The notes below the pieces were generated by a model. It did not search any database. It was given only the letters and a program-made list of their open reading frames with translations, and had not been told where the DNA came from. DNA of 8,495 bases from Lentisphaeria bacterium. Its GTDB lineage: Bacteria; Verrucomicrobiota; Lentisphaeria; Victivallales; JAUVCU01. The stretch covers positions 1-8,495 of the forward strand of contig JAUVCU010000050.1 of the NCBI GenBank assembly GCA_030590715.1, read 5' to 3'. The position numbers and the translations under genes are program-made. Positions 1 to 7,142 of this stretch are shown here, piece by piece (within the stretch, counting starts at the first letter, position 1; each line of letters begins with the position of its first letter).

Positions 1-97
1 TTGATGTAATGAGAGGCCAGCAGTATTCCATTGTGAGTTGTTGGAATCATTTATCCGTGTAGGTTATGGCGGAAAATAGATTTAAGGGAACTGTTTT

Positions 98-781
98 ATG
101 GAGAATCAAACACTGACAGTGCGATCGGCACTGAATAAGAATTTGAGATATGTGATTACGGATGAAGGAAAGAGACTAGATATTCCCGATGGATGGAGTC
201 TGTTACCTCCGGGAGATGCCGCGGTAACCAAAGCTCTTAAGAAGCTCGGCCCAAGTTGGACTGCTCAGCGGAAGAAGGGGCGTAAAGTTTTTAGTGACGG
301 CGTATGGGCTCCTGCTGAAAATATTGAATCGGCAAAAGCGATGATAGAGAATAAGCGTTCAAAGCCAGAATATGCCCGAAAGCGTGCCGCAGACTTAAAG
401 CGCCGCGAACTAAAGCAGGCTGTGTATGTTGATGATTTTTTTGCTGCTGTTGTAAAACATCTTGATTTTGTTCAGAAGTATTCAGAACTGGCGCAAAAGA
501 TGGCGCGGTTGATAACGGATCATGCGACTCCTGTCGGAAGCGGGACGGTAGCTAGAACAGAAAGAATTCCGCTTGAACAGCGTGCAGCTGCGGCTGTGAA
601 TGCATGGATGCGTCATCAGACGACAGAATATGATAATATGAAGATAGCGCGGGTAAAAGGACGCCGACGTGAAGTTCGACGTGAGCTTGCAGGCTATTCG
701 CGTAAATTACTTTCAGTATATAGAAGTGGAGCGGAGATCGATTGTGATAACTGCCCGCTCTACAATGCTCTTGAAGTGTAA
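98..781 (+). CDS. DUF2293 domain protein (227 aa)
   Basis: The ATG at 98 follows AAGGGA (84-89) at 8 bases. No biochemical function is known for DUF2293, so none is assigned. The DUF2293 signature lies in the C-terminal half: DHATPVGSGTVART at residues 141-154, then IPLEQRAAAAVNAWMRHQ at 157-174 followed by TTEYD, which fits the family pattern of a conserved GSGxVxRT loop and an alanine-rich helix ending in RHxxTxYD. The N-terminal half has a WSLLPPGDAAVTKALKKLGPSW-type segment (33-54) and a long Lys/Arg-rich helix (about 85-107), typical of bacterial members that carry an extra N-terminal domain. The tail has a CDNC motif (C216, C219). The protein is strongly basic and has no signal peptide or membrane segment, so it is cytoplasmic and nucleic-acid contact is conceivable (inference). 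An acidic small protein follows 30 bases downstream on the same transcript. Confidence 0.85.
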   Translation: MENQTLTVRSALNKNLRYVITDEGKRLDIPDGWSLLPPGDAAVTKALKKLGPSWTAQRKKGRKVFSDGVWAPAENIESAKAMIENKRSKPEYARKRAADLKRRELKQAVYVDDFFAAVVKHLDFVQKYSELAQKMARLITDHATPVGSGTVARTERIPLEQRAAAAVNAWMRHQTTEYDNMKIARVKGRRREVRRELAGYSRKLLSVYRSGAEIDCDNCPLYNALEV

Positions 782-811
782 ATAGATTATTTTAATAGGA
801 TAGAAATTATT

Positions 812-1069
812 ATGGCTAAACTTAAAGTTACCTTAGAGCTTGAATTGGACGTACCAGAGGGATCGGAGATTGTTACGTTAAAAGATGTGGGCCGGTTCCT
901 GAAATATGATGAATTGTTGCTGTCGCCGGAATTGACCTGGTGTCAGCTTGATGATGCTTCAACAGAGGTGGGGGAGTTGACTGCTTCTGATGTCAGCTCC
1001 GATGTGTTGTTTGAGCTGGAAGGGCTTTATACGGCTTGTTCTTCAGATATTGAACTGATTGAAGAGTAG
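812..1069 (+). CDS. small acidic hypothetical protein (85 aa)
   Basis: The ATG at 812 is preceded by AGGA (797-800), a somewhat long 11-base spacing. I do not recognise a family. The protein starts with an alternating beta-strand-like segment (MAKLKVTLELELDVPEG) and then becomes markedly acidic: about 22 Asp/Glu against about 5 Lys/Arg. It has two cysteines, one in a TWCQLDD segment, and no signal peptide or membrane helix. It lies 30 bases after the DUF2293 gene, with no terminator between them and a terminator just after it, so the two are very likely one transcription unit. The strong acidity next to a strongly basic partner makes an interaction between the two products imaginable, but this is only inference. 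Confidence 0.75.
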   Translation: MAKLKVTLELELDVPEGSEIVTLKDVGRFLKYDELLLSPELTWCQLDDASTEVGELTASDVSSDVLFELEGLYTACSSDIELIEE

Positions 1070-1085
1070 TTACACCTATAGACAT

Positions 1086-1119
1086 AAAAAAAGCCCATGA
1101 GCGATGCTCGCGGGCTTTT
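1086..1119. terminator. two-way rho-independent terminator between convergent genes
   Basis: AAAAGCCC (1089-1096) pairs with GGGCTTTT (1112-1119), and GAGC pairs with GCTC inside it around a GAT loop, with one mismatch and one G-T wobble between the two stem parts. The stem is flanked by A's on the left (1086-1092) and T's on the right, so it can end transcription both for the plus-strand unit ending at 1069 and for the minus-strand gene ending at 1135. Confidence 0.85.
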
Positions 1120-1134
1120 GCTATCGAGTCGTAT

Positions 1135-1446
1135 TTAAATTGCGATTTCGTCTTCAATAGTCAATGCTTCGTCAACGTGTAGAGACGCGGCACATTCAAG
1201 ATAAAGATTAAAAATCTCTGTGATTTTGCCGACTTCAACATCTTTCACATGTTGAATCAAAAAGATCATTAGTTCAAGTGTTGCTTTTCCATCTTTTACA
1301 ATGCTCTGATTAACTACTGCAGCACAGTCATGAAAGACATTTAAAACATCCGCTTTTTTGTCAAAATCAAACAAGCCGCCTAGGTATAGCATCAAGTCAG
1401 TCGCGTCTCTTTCTTTAGAATTGGTACAACTACATTCTTTATTCAT
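1135..1446 (-). CDS. small helical hypothetical protein (103 aa)
   Basis: This gene is on the minus strand. The ATG at 1446 is preceded by AGGTT (1455-1451) at a good distance. No family is recognised. After a short Cys-containing N-terminus (C5 and C7 in a CSC motif) the protein reads as several amphipathic helices, with two similar segments, DCAAVV (about 40-45) and ECAASL (about 84-89), that could reflect a repeated helical unit. It has no signal peptide; the MIFLI stretch (60-64) is too short for a membrane helix. The gene stands alone between a convergent neighbour, with which it shares a terminator, and a divergent neighbour starting at 1701. A good promoter lies upstream, so it is probably transcribed as a single gene. 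Confidence 0.7.
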   Translation of the reverse strand: MNKECSCTNSKERDATDLMLYLGGLFDFDKKADVLNVFHDCAAVVNQSIVKDGKATLELMIFLIQHVKDVEVGKITEIFNLYLECAASLHVDEALTIEDEIAI

Positions 1447-1498
1447 AATGAACCTGCTTTTAATTGATTATTAATGGCCGTATTAGATTAGCGGTAAA

Positions 1499-1527
1499 AA
1501 TATATTTAACCGAGATGGTTTTTACAA
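1499..1527 (-). promoter_or_regulatory. sigma70-like promoter for the 103-aa gene
   Basis: On the minus strand TTGTAA (1527-1522) is followed after exactly 17 bases by TATATT (1504-1499). Transcription would start near 1492, giving a leader of about 45 bases before the ATG at 1446. The rest of the 1447-1700 intergenic stretch is AT-rich. I see no equally good promoter for the plus-strand gene at 1701: TTGTTA (1654-1659) with TATCAT (1675-1680) has only a 15-base spacer. Confidence 0.55.
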
Positions 1528-1700
1528 TTGCTATTAATGAATAAAAATGATAAATAAAGAGTTTTGTTTTGGAGGGTTGAGAAGTGGGAATGAGGGTTCT
1601 TGACGGGTGGAAATGGATCTGCGTTCAAAAATGATTCAATTGGTATTGATTTATTGTTAATGAGGTTGAATATGTATCATAAACAGCAATAGGAGTTTTT

Positions 1701-2492
1701 ATGACCATAAAAGGTGTACTTTCAGATATGGATGGAGTGATTTACCGCGGTAGGCAGATCATTCCTGGAGCACAGGAATTTGTAAAACAGATGAAGGAGA
1801 GAGGGATTCCTTTCCTATTTCTCACTAACAATTCAGAGAAGAGTGCATTGGACCTACAGCGCAAACTTGAACAGCTGGGAATAACAGGGATCGAAGAGGA
1901 TAACTTTATCACGGCTGCGATGGCAACGGCATCTTTTCTGAAAGACCAGAAGCCGGGTGCGACGATCTATGCAATTGGAGGGGCCGGGCTGATGAACGAG
2001 TTGTATCGAGCCGGATTCTCGATTTCGGAAACAGATCCCGATTACGTTGTTGTAGGAAAGACTTCAAACTTCAGCTATGACATGATCCGCAAAGCAGTGA
2101 GATTTGTGAATAACGGAGCAAAGCTTATCGGGACAAATCCTGACATTGTTGACCCGGTTGAAGATGGTTTTGAACCGGCCTGTGGGGCTCTGCTGGCTCC
2201 GATTGAAGTGGCGACAGGTAAGAAGGCATTTTATATCGGCAAGCCAAACGCGCTGATGATGACGATTGCGAAGAACACTTTAGGAACACGTGCGGAAGAA
2301 ACATTGATGATCGGTGACCGAATGGATACTGATATTATAGGTGGGCTTGAAGCCGGGATGAAAACGGCGCTGGTAATGTCAGGCGTTTCAGACAAAGATA
2401 CTTTGGCACATTTTCCGTATCGTCCGAATTATGTGGTTGAAAACATTGGTCATATTGACCTTGATGCGTTAGGTAAGGCTAAGGAGGAATAA
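1701..2492 (+). CDS. HAD-IIA (NagD/AraL-like) sugar/glycerol-phosphate phosphatase
   Basis: The ATG at 1701 has AGGAG (1691-1695) at 5 bases. The 263-aa length fits HAD subfamily IIA. Motif I is DMDGVIYRG with nucleophile Asp9 and acid/base Asp11. Motif II is LTNNS (Thr42). The C2-type cap lies between, and includes the GTNPD segment (144-148). Motif III Lys is in IGKP (Lys181), and motif IV is IGDRMDTDI (Asp206, Asp211), so all catalytic and Mg2+ ligands are present. HAD-IIA members dephosphorylate small phosphates such as p-nitrophenyl phosphate, phosphoglycolate, glycerol phosphate or sugar phosphates; the cap, which sets specificity, cannot be read here. The stop is 2 bases from the next start, and that gene's Shine-Dalgarno lies within this coding end, so the two are translationally coupled. 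The neighbour is a glycerol-1-phosphate dehydrogenase, so glycerol phosphate or a related triose/pentose phosphate is a reasonable substrate (inference). The protein is cytoplasmic. Confidence 0.9.
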   Translation: MTIKGVLSDMDGVIYRGRQIIPGAQEFVKQMKERGIPFLFLTNNSEKSALDLQRKLEQLGITGIEEDNFITAAMATASFLKDQKPGATIYAIGGAGLMNELYRAGFSISETDPDYVVVGKTSNFSYDMIRKAVRFVNNGAKLIGTNPDIVDPVEDGFEPACGALLAPIEVATGKKAFYIGKPNALMMTIAKNTLGTRAEETLMIGDRMDTDIIGGLEAGMKTALVMSGVSDKDTLAHFPYRPNYVVENIGHIDLDALGKAKEE

Positions 2493-2494
2493 TC

Positions 2495-3541
2495 ATGGAA
2501 ATCTCAGTACCTTCACTTTTGAGAATCAAGCCGAAAGCGTTATACAAAATCGGTAAGTATCTCCGTAAAGAATCAATGAACAAGATAGCTTTGTTTTACG
2601 GAGAAGGGATAAAAGATATGTTTGGTGAACCGGTAGATATTTCACTGGACTCATCAGAGATTCAAGTCGGAATTGAGAAGACTATTGTGAACAATGATGT
2701 TCAGGAAGTGTATTCGATGACATTTGATATGCCGAAAGATGTACAGGCGATCGTCGCAATCGGCGGCGGGAAGGTGATTGATTTTTGTAAATACCTTGCA
2801 TTTGTCAGTCGTCTGCCGGTTATCTCTGTGCCGACCTCGATTTCGAACGATGGATTTTCTTCGCCGATGTCGTCGCTGTATGTAAATGGATCGCGCAAAA
2901 GTCTGAAAGCCAAAATGCCGGATGGTGTGATTGTTGATACAGCAATTATCCAGAAGTGCCCGGAGGCGTTTATCTATTCGGGGATCGGAGATCTTATGTC
3001 GAATATTACCGCGGTTTTTGACTGGAAGCTGGCTGCGCGTCAGGAGAACAAACCGATAAATGACTTTGCCGCGCTGATCTCGCTGAATGCGGTTGAGAAC
3101 TTTATCAACTACGGCAATAAAGACATTCGCGACATTGAGCTGCTGCGCCTTGTTTCCGGTTCGCTTGTGATGAACGGAACGGCGATGGAAATAGGTCAGT
3201 CGAGCCGTCCGTCGAGTGGGAGTGAGCATTTGATCTCTCATGCTTATGATAAGGTCGCAGAAAATTCTACTCTGCACGGACTTCAGGTAGGTGTGGCTAC
3301 GTATGCGATCAGCTGGCTTCAGGAGTACAAGCATGATGTGATAAAGAAGGTTTTTCTCGATACCGGTTTTATTGATTTTGTCGCTCAAAAGCCGTTGTCA
3401 AAAAAGGATTTCTTTGCGGCAATTGATCTTGCTCCAAGTGTGAAAGACAACTTTTATTCGATCCTTTCAGAGGCTGGGAAAATCGCCAAGCTTAAAGAGT
3501 TCGTTCAAACAGATGAACTTATGAAGAAAATGGTCGTTTAG
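2495..3541 (+). CDS. egsA: sn-glycerol-1-phosphate dehydrogenase (EgsA/AraM family)
   Basis: The ATG at 2495 has a near-perfect AAGGAGGA (2481-2488) at 6 bases. The 348-aa protein belongs to the iron-containing/glycerol dehydrogenase superfamily and best fits glycerol-1-phosphate dehydrogenase, which reduces dihydroxyacetone phosphate to sn-glycerol-1-phosphate with NAD(P)H. The dinucleotide site is AIGGGKVIDFCKYLA (88-102). The substrate region is PTSISNDGFSSP (113-124), the counterpart of the archaeal PTxxSHDGxxSP segment. Metal ligands are Asp166 in GIGDLMSN, His245 in SGSEHLISHA and His261 in LHGLQVGVATY. DWKLA (176-180) is also typical of this family and unlike GldA. This enzyme makes the archaeal-type lipid backbone; bacterial members include Bacillus AraM. 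The role here is open, because no prenyltransferase of the PcrB type lies in the window. A less likely alternative is another polyol dehydrogenase of the superfamily. Confidence 0.85.
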   Translation: MEISVPSLLRIKPKALYKIGKYLRKESMNKIALFYGEGIKDMFGEPVDISLDSSEIQVGIEKTIVNNDVQEVYSMTFDMPKDVQAIVAIGGGKVIDFCKYLAFVSRLPVISVPTSISNDGFSSPMSSLYVNGSRKSLKAKMPDGVIVDTAIIQKCPEAFIYSGIGDLMSNITAVFDWKLAARQENKPINDFAALISLNAVENFINYGNKDIRDIELLRLVSGSLVMNGTAMEIGQSSRPSSGSEHLISHAYDKVAENSTLHGLQVGVATYAISWLQEYKHDVIKKVFLDTGFIDFVAQKPLSKKDFFAAIDLAPSVKDNFYSILSEAGKIAKLKEFVQTDELMKKMVV

Positions 3542-3563
3542 AAGCTGCTATTAGATTCAATAC

Positions 3564-3600
3564 GAGCCTTGGGGACGAAATTCCTCAAGGCTCTTTTTTT
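3564..3600 (+). terminator. rho-independent terminator after egsA-like gene
   Basis: GAGCCTTG (3564-3571) pairs with CAAGGCTC (3586-3593). The stem extends inward through GGGA and TCCT with one G-T wobble, giving about 12 bp around a 6-base loop. Seven T's follow at 3594-3600. It lies 22 bases past the stop codon of the dehydrogenase gene and closes the phosphatase-dehydrogenase unit. Confidence 0.93.
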
Positions 3601-3696
3601 ATTCGATAAAGTATAATGCCCATTAGCACACTGTTTACTGCTTAATGGTTTTTTATTTTTCAGGCGTGCGTGTACAGTAGAATGCTTTGATTTGAC

Positions 3697-3793
3697 TCGA
3701 TTTCCCATTTGCGACAGTTAAGTTCAATTTTAGAGTATATTTGTGCTTAGAGAGATCAAATAAAAGGTTTTGCTGTTTAAACTGGGAAATCGA
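3697..3793 (+). repeat. 11-bp long-range inverted repeat in the leader of the aminopeptidase pair
   Basis: TCGATTTCCCA (3697-3707) and TGGGAAATCGA (3783-3793) are perfect reverse complements separated by 75 bases. In RNA they would bring the two ends of the leader together, with the closing arm ending 38 bases before the ATG at 3832. The left arm abuts TTGACT (3692-3697), which could be a -35 box, although no good -10 lies at the right distance (CAGTTA at 3715-3720). TATATT at 3735-3740 is another weak -10 candidate. The repeat could be a two-site operator, a structured leader, or chance in AT-rich DNA. The rest of 3601-3831 shows no gene. Confidence 0.4.
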
Positions 3794-3831
3794 ATGATTT
3801 GATGATAAAAAATAACCATGAGGTTTTAGAT

Positions 3832-5259
3832 ATGCCCGGAAAGAGCAAGAAGAGCGAATTAGAAAAATTGGGTGATAAACTCCTTTTCAAAAAGGAGTCG
3901 TGCTGGGAAGGAATAGAGGACGCAGAAAATAAAGAGATCTTTGAGCTTTCTGCTGAATATAAAAAGTTTTTGGACTGCAGCAAAACAGAACGCGAAGCGA
4001 TCAATACCATTGAGAAAGCCGCGGAAGAGCACGGTTTTGTGAATATAGAGAACGCAACTAAAGAAGACCGCAAGCTGTTTATGAGCTATGACGGGGTGTG
4101 TGGAGCTCTGGTTTACGTGAATGATCCGGAAAGCTTTGAAGAAGGTTTTCTAATGAACGGTGCGCATATTGACGTACCACGTATCGACTTGAAAGGTTAT
4201 CCGCTTTACGAATCCGAAGATATGGCCTATATGAAGACCCACTATTATGGTGGAATCAAGAAGTACCAGTGGGTAACGCGACCACTTGCAATGCACGGAG
4301 TCATTATTTGCCAGGATGGACGTAAAGTTGAGATAAATATTGGAGAACATGAAGACGACCCCGTATTTACCATCAACGACCTTCTGCCGCACTTGTCTCA
4401 GGATCAGAATAAAAAATCAGCGACTACTGTGATCGAAGGTGAGCAGCTGAATATTCTTGTAGGATCGATCCCTTTTAAGTTCAAAAGCGAAAAGAATTCT
4501 ATCAAGCTTAGTATTCTCAATGAGCTTTATGAGAAATACGGGATAGTTGAAGAAGATTTTGTCAGTGCGGAAATTCATCTGGTTCCGGCAGGGAAGGCTC
4601 GTGATATCGGTTTTGACAGAAGCTTTGTCGGTGGCCACGGTCAGGACGATCGGATCTGTTCGTATCTGGGAATGCGCGCTATCTTTGATGTTGAGAAGGC
4701 AGAAACCAGCAAAAATATGATGATGGTCTTTTTTGACAAGGAAGAGATCGGGTCGATGGGGAACAGTGGAGCCAACTCCAACCTTATTGAAAGAATGGTA
4801 AACGATATCATTAACCTTTACGGGAAGGGCGATTATAATAGACTTATTAAAGCGTTGGAAAACTCCAAGTTTTTGTCGTCGGACGTGAATGCCGGAATTG
4901 ATCCAGAGTGGAAAAGTGTTATGGAACCGATGAACTCTGCTAAAATGGGATATGGAGTTTGCCTGACTAAATTTACCGGGTCACGTGGTAAGAGCGGATC
5001 CAACGAAGCCCATGCCGAATTTGTGGCGGAAGTACGAAATGCATTTAACAAAGACGGCGTGAAATGGCAGACGACGGAGCTGGGGAAAGTAGATCAGGGG
5101 GGTGGGGGAACTATCGCATATCACCTTGCGCGTTACGGAATGGATGTGGTAGACTGCGGGACAGCATTGCTGTCGATGCATTCTCCTTTTGAAGTTGCAT
5201 CCAAAGCTGATATTTATCATACATACAAAGCCTATATGGCTTACTACAAGTACTTATAG
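3832..5259 (+). CDS. apeA: M18 family aminopeptidase 1 (aspartyl aminopeptidase type)
   Basis: The start is set at ATG 3832, which has GAGG (3820-3823) at 8 bases. In-frame TTG 3799 and ATG 3802 lie upstream without a good binding site. This gives 475 aa, normal for the family. M18 enzymes are cytoplasmic dinuclear-zinc dodecamers that remove N-terminal residues, often Asp or Glu, from peptides. The metal and catalytic residues all appear present: His112 in GAHIDVPR, bridging Asp272 in GHGQDDR, catalytic/ligand Glu304-Glu305 in FFDKEEIGS, Asp351 in SSDVNAGID and His450 in LLSMHSPFE. The insert KFTGSRGKSGSNEAH (about residues 379-393) and the GKVDQGGGGTIA segment are typical of the 'aminopeptidase 1' subgroup of clostridia, spirochaetes and Thermotoga. 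No signal peptide is present. It is followed after 11 bases by a second, divergent M18 gene on the same transcript. Confidence 0.92.
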   Translation: MPGKSKKSELEKLGDKLLFKKESCWEGIEDAENKEIFELSAEYKKFLDCSKTEREAINTIEKAAEEHGFVNIENATKEDRKLFMSYDGVCGALVYVNDPESFEEGFLMNGAHIDVPRIDLKGYPLYESEDMAYMKTHYYGGIKKYQWVTRPLAMHGVIICQDGRKVEINIGEHEDDPVFTINDLLPHLSQDQNKKSATTVIEGEQLNILVGSIPFKFKSEKNSIKLSILNELYEKYGIVEEDFVSAEIHLVPAGKARDIGFDRSFVGGHGQDDRICSYLGMRAIFDVEKAETSKNMMMVFFDKEEIGSMGNSGANSNLIERMVNDIINLYGKGDYNRLIKALENSKFLSSDVNAGIDPEWKSVMEPMNSAKMGYGVCLTKFTGSRGKSGSNEAHAEFVAEVRNAFNKDGVKWQTTELGKVDQGGGGTIAYHLARYGMDVVDCGTALLSMHSPFEVASKADIYHTYKAYMAYYKYL

Positions 5260-5270
5260 AGGGACGTCTT

Positions 5271-6572
5271 ATGGAAGATATTGAAAGAGAAGTGGTAGAG
5301 CTGGCTGATGATCTTATTCATTTTATAAATGAATCTCCGACGTCGTACCATGCGGGAGATACTATTAAACACATGTTGTCGGAACGCGGGTTTGTTGAAT
5401 TGAGTGAGTCAGATTCGTGGTCTCTTGAGCCGGGTAAGGGCTACTTTGTTGTTCGCGACTCGTCAGCTGTTGTCGCCTTCAGGGTAGGGAACAAGCCCGT
5501 GGCAGAAGCTGGATTCAATATTATCGGAGCTCATACAGACAGTCCGTCTTTAAAGCTTAAAGTCGATTCAGAACAAGCAGTGAACGGGTGTGTTAAAGTT
5601 GGCGTGGAAGTATATGGCGGGCCTATCCTGAATACTTGGCTGGACCGCAGTCTGGGAATCGCCGGTAAAGTGATGGTGAGTGACGAGGATGGAAAATATG
5701 TCGGGAAGCTGGTTAACATCTGCGATCCGGTTGCGACTATTCCAAATCTGGCAATTCACCTTAACCGTGATGTAAATAAAGGTTTTGAACTGAATCGACA
5801 GGAGCATTTGCCGGCGATTTTAGGTTGTGTTGGAGAAGACGAGGACGATATCCTGAAAGGTCTTGTGGCTGAACAGTTCGACGTAGAAATTGATCAGATC
5901 GGAGAGATGGATCTTTTCCTTTACGACTACAACGGTGGTGAGTTTATCGGTATTGACGAGTTAATGATCTCTTCAGGCAGAATTGATAACCTTGCAATGT
6001 GTCATTCGATTGCAGTGAGTCTGTGCGAGTCGGACGAAAGTGATACAACTGCGGTCGGGGTATTCTTTGATCATGAAGAGATCGGAAGTCAGACGCCGCA
6101 AGGGGCCGATTCTAGTTTTGTGAAGCACCTGCTGGAAAGAATTGTGTATGTACTCGGGGGAGATAAAGAGGACTTCTTTAGAGCTATCGCAAATTCATTT
6201 ATGATCTCCGCTGATGGGGCTCATGCCATACATCCTAACTTTTCGAGTAAGCACGACAAATTGCATGCTCCGGAAATCAATGAAGGGCCGGTTATAAAAA
6301 TGAGTGCGATGCAGCGCTACACGACCACTGCAGAGTCTGCAAATTATTTTGCTTCACTGTGTGAGTCGATCAATGTGCCGTATCAGAAAATGATTAACCG
6401 TTCGGATATGCCGTCGGGAAGTACGATCGGTCCGATGTGCGCTGCGGCTTTGGGCGTAAAATCGGTCGATGTGGGGAATCCAATGTGGGCTATGCACAGC
6501 ATCCGCGAGACAGCTGGTGTTTACGATCATTATTATATGACCGAGGTACTGAAGAAGTTTTATTCTGAGTAG
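5271..6572 (+). CDS. apeB: M18 family aminopeptidase 2 (ApeB/DNPEP type)
   Basis: The ATG at 5271 has GAGGGA (5259-5264) at 6 bases, overlapping the stop codon of the upstream aminopeptidase gene, so the two are co-translated. The 433-aa length is close to the ApeB/DNPEP norm. The metal site is complete: His88 and Asp90 in GAHTDSPSLKLK, bridging Asp239 in SGRIDNLAM, Glu269-Glu270 in FFDHEEIGSQTPQGAD, Asp315 in ISADGAHAIHPN and His409 in WAMHSIRE. LDRSLGIAGKV (124-134), the KxxxxRSDMPSGSTIGP segment (373-388) and the HSIRE terminus match the bacterial aminopeptidase 2 / eukaryotic aspartyl aminopeptidase branch rather than the branch of its neighbour. It should act in the cytoplasm on peptides with acidic or other N-terminal residues. 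Having both branches side by side implies complementary specificity or assembly into one complex (inference). Confidence 0.94.
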   Translation: MEDIEREVVELADDLIHFINESPTSYHAGDTIKHMLSERGFVELSESDSWSLEPGKGYFVVRDSSAVVAFRVGNKPVAEAGFNIIGAHTDSPSLKLKVDSEQAVNGCVKVGVEVYGGPILNTWLDRSLGIAGKVMVSDEDGKYVGKLVNICDPVATIPNLAIHLNRDVNKGFELNRQEHLPAILGCVGEDEDDILKGLVAEQFDVEIDQIGEMDLFLYDYNGGEFIGIDELMISSGRIDNLAMCHSIAVSLCESDESDTTAVGVFFDHEEIGSQTPQGADSSFVKHLLERIVYVLGGDKEDFFRAIANSFMISADGAHAIHPNFSSKHDKLHAPEINEGPVIKMSAMQRYTTTAESANYFASLCESINVPYQKMINRSDMPSGSTIGPMCAAALGVKSVDVGNPMWAMHSIRETAGVYDHYYMTEVLKKFYSE

Positions 6573-6584
6573 TACTTCAGATAT

Positions 6585-6624
6585 AAAAAAAAGAACGGCA
6601 TTTTACTGTGCCGTTCTTTTTTTT
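6585..6624. terminator. strong two-way rho-independent terminator
   Basis: Eight A's plus GAACGGCA (6585-6600) and TGCCGTTC plus eight T's (6609-6624) form a perfect 16-bp stem, including the A/T flanks, around the 8-base loop TTTTACTG. It ends the aminopeptidase operon from the left. From the right it ends the minus-strand glucoamylase remnant, whose stop is at 6631. Confidence 0.95.
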
Positions 6625-6630
6625 GCTTTC

Positions 6631-7142
6631 TTACTTTTCTGTCAATTTGAGAATGTTCTGGATTTCAGGAGCTTTCATGAATGTGTCACAACAGAAACTA
6701 GAGCGTGAATTTTCAATCATAGGTGCGATCGGGCCCACATCAATTCCGAGAAAACTATGTGCTATGTAGTATTTCTGCAGGTTGAACGAGTCGTAAAAAC
6801 CGAATTCGCCCCACAGTTCTTTGCCGTGATTTTTATACAGGTATTTCATCATCTTTAGTGACTCTTTCGGAGCGTAAGGGTAGGATGACATTGCGGCGGT
6901 CGGGGCGATCATCCCGTAATCGTGTTCGCCCGGTTCGTGAGCAGAGTATCCTCTCGCTCCCATGCTGGCTGTGATTCGTAGGAGTAGTCGGGCCCTTTTT
7001 CATCCCAGGTTAGGTCTATTCGTAAGTGCCTTGAAAATACGTTGATATTTGACGGGGTCATAATATTCTTTTTTCCTTTCATATAAAATATACCGCCGAT
7101 TGCTATCAGCAGGATTGGTAGTACCGCTTTCAACTTCCTCAT
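6631..7142 (-). pseudogene. decayed glucoamylase-family (PF10091/GH144-like) gene
   Basis: This is a minus-strand remnant in two frames. The 3' part (about 6985-6631) encodes the C-terminus of a glucoamylase-family glycoside hydrolase. The frame reads RITASMGARGYSAHEPG (the family has W-G-[LI]-TASDGPxGY), then IAPTAAMSSYPYAP, LWGEFGFYDSFN, GIDVGPIAPMIEN and a final helix, with normal spacing to the stop. The 5' part starts at ATG 7142 (AAGGA nearby) with MRKLK and one hydrophobic helix (LPILLIAIGGIFYM) that would anchor or export the protein, continues about 55 residues, and then hits stop codons (TGA at 6911-6909). A stop lies upstream of RITAS in the C-terminal frame (about 7001-7009), so the frames do not join. 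Intact members are several hundred residues; the catalytic middle is missing. An out-of-frame internal deletion near 6970-7000 fits best. An assembly error is the alternative. Intact relatives are usually periplasmic or membrane-linked glucan hydrolases. Confidence 0.75.

Noticed and set aside
1587..1637. 16-codon plus-strand frame (from the GTG, with GGAGGG upstream) before the phosphatase gene, possible leader peptide
   Set aside because: There is no attenuator hairpin between it and the gene at 1701 and no run of a single amino acid, so a leader-peptide role is not supported.
2654..3388. 244-codon open frame on the minus strand
   Set aside because: It lies wholly opposite the dehydrogenase gene, has an Arg/His-rich composition typical of an antisense shadow, and matches no family motif.
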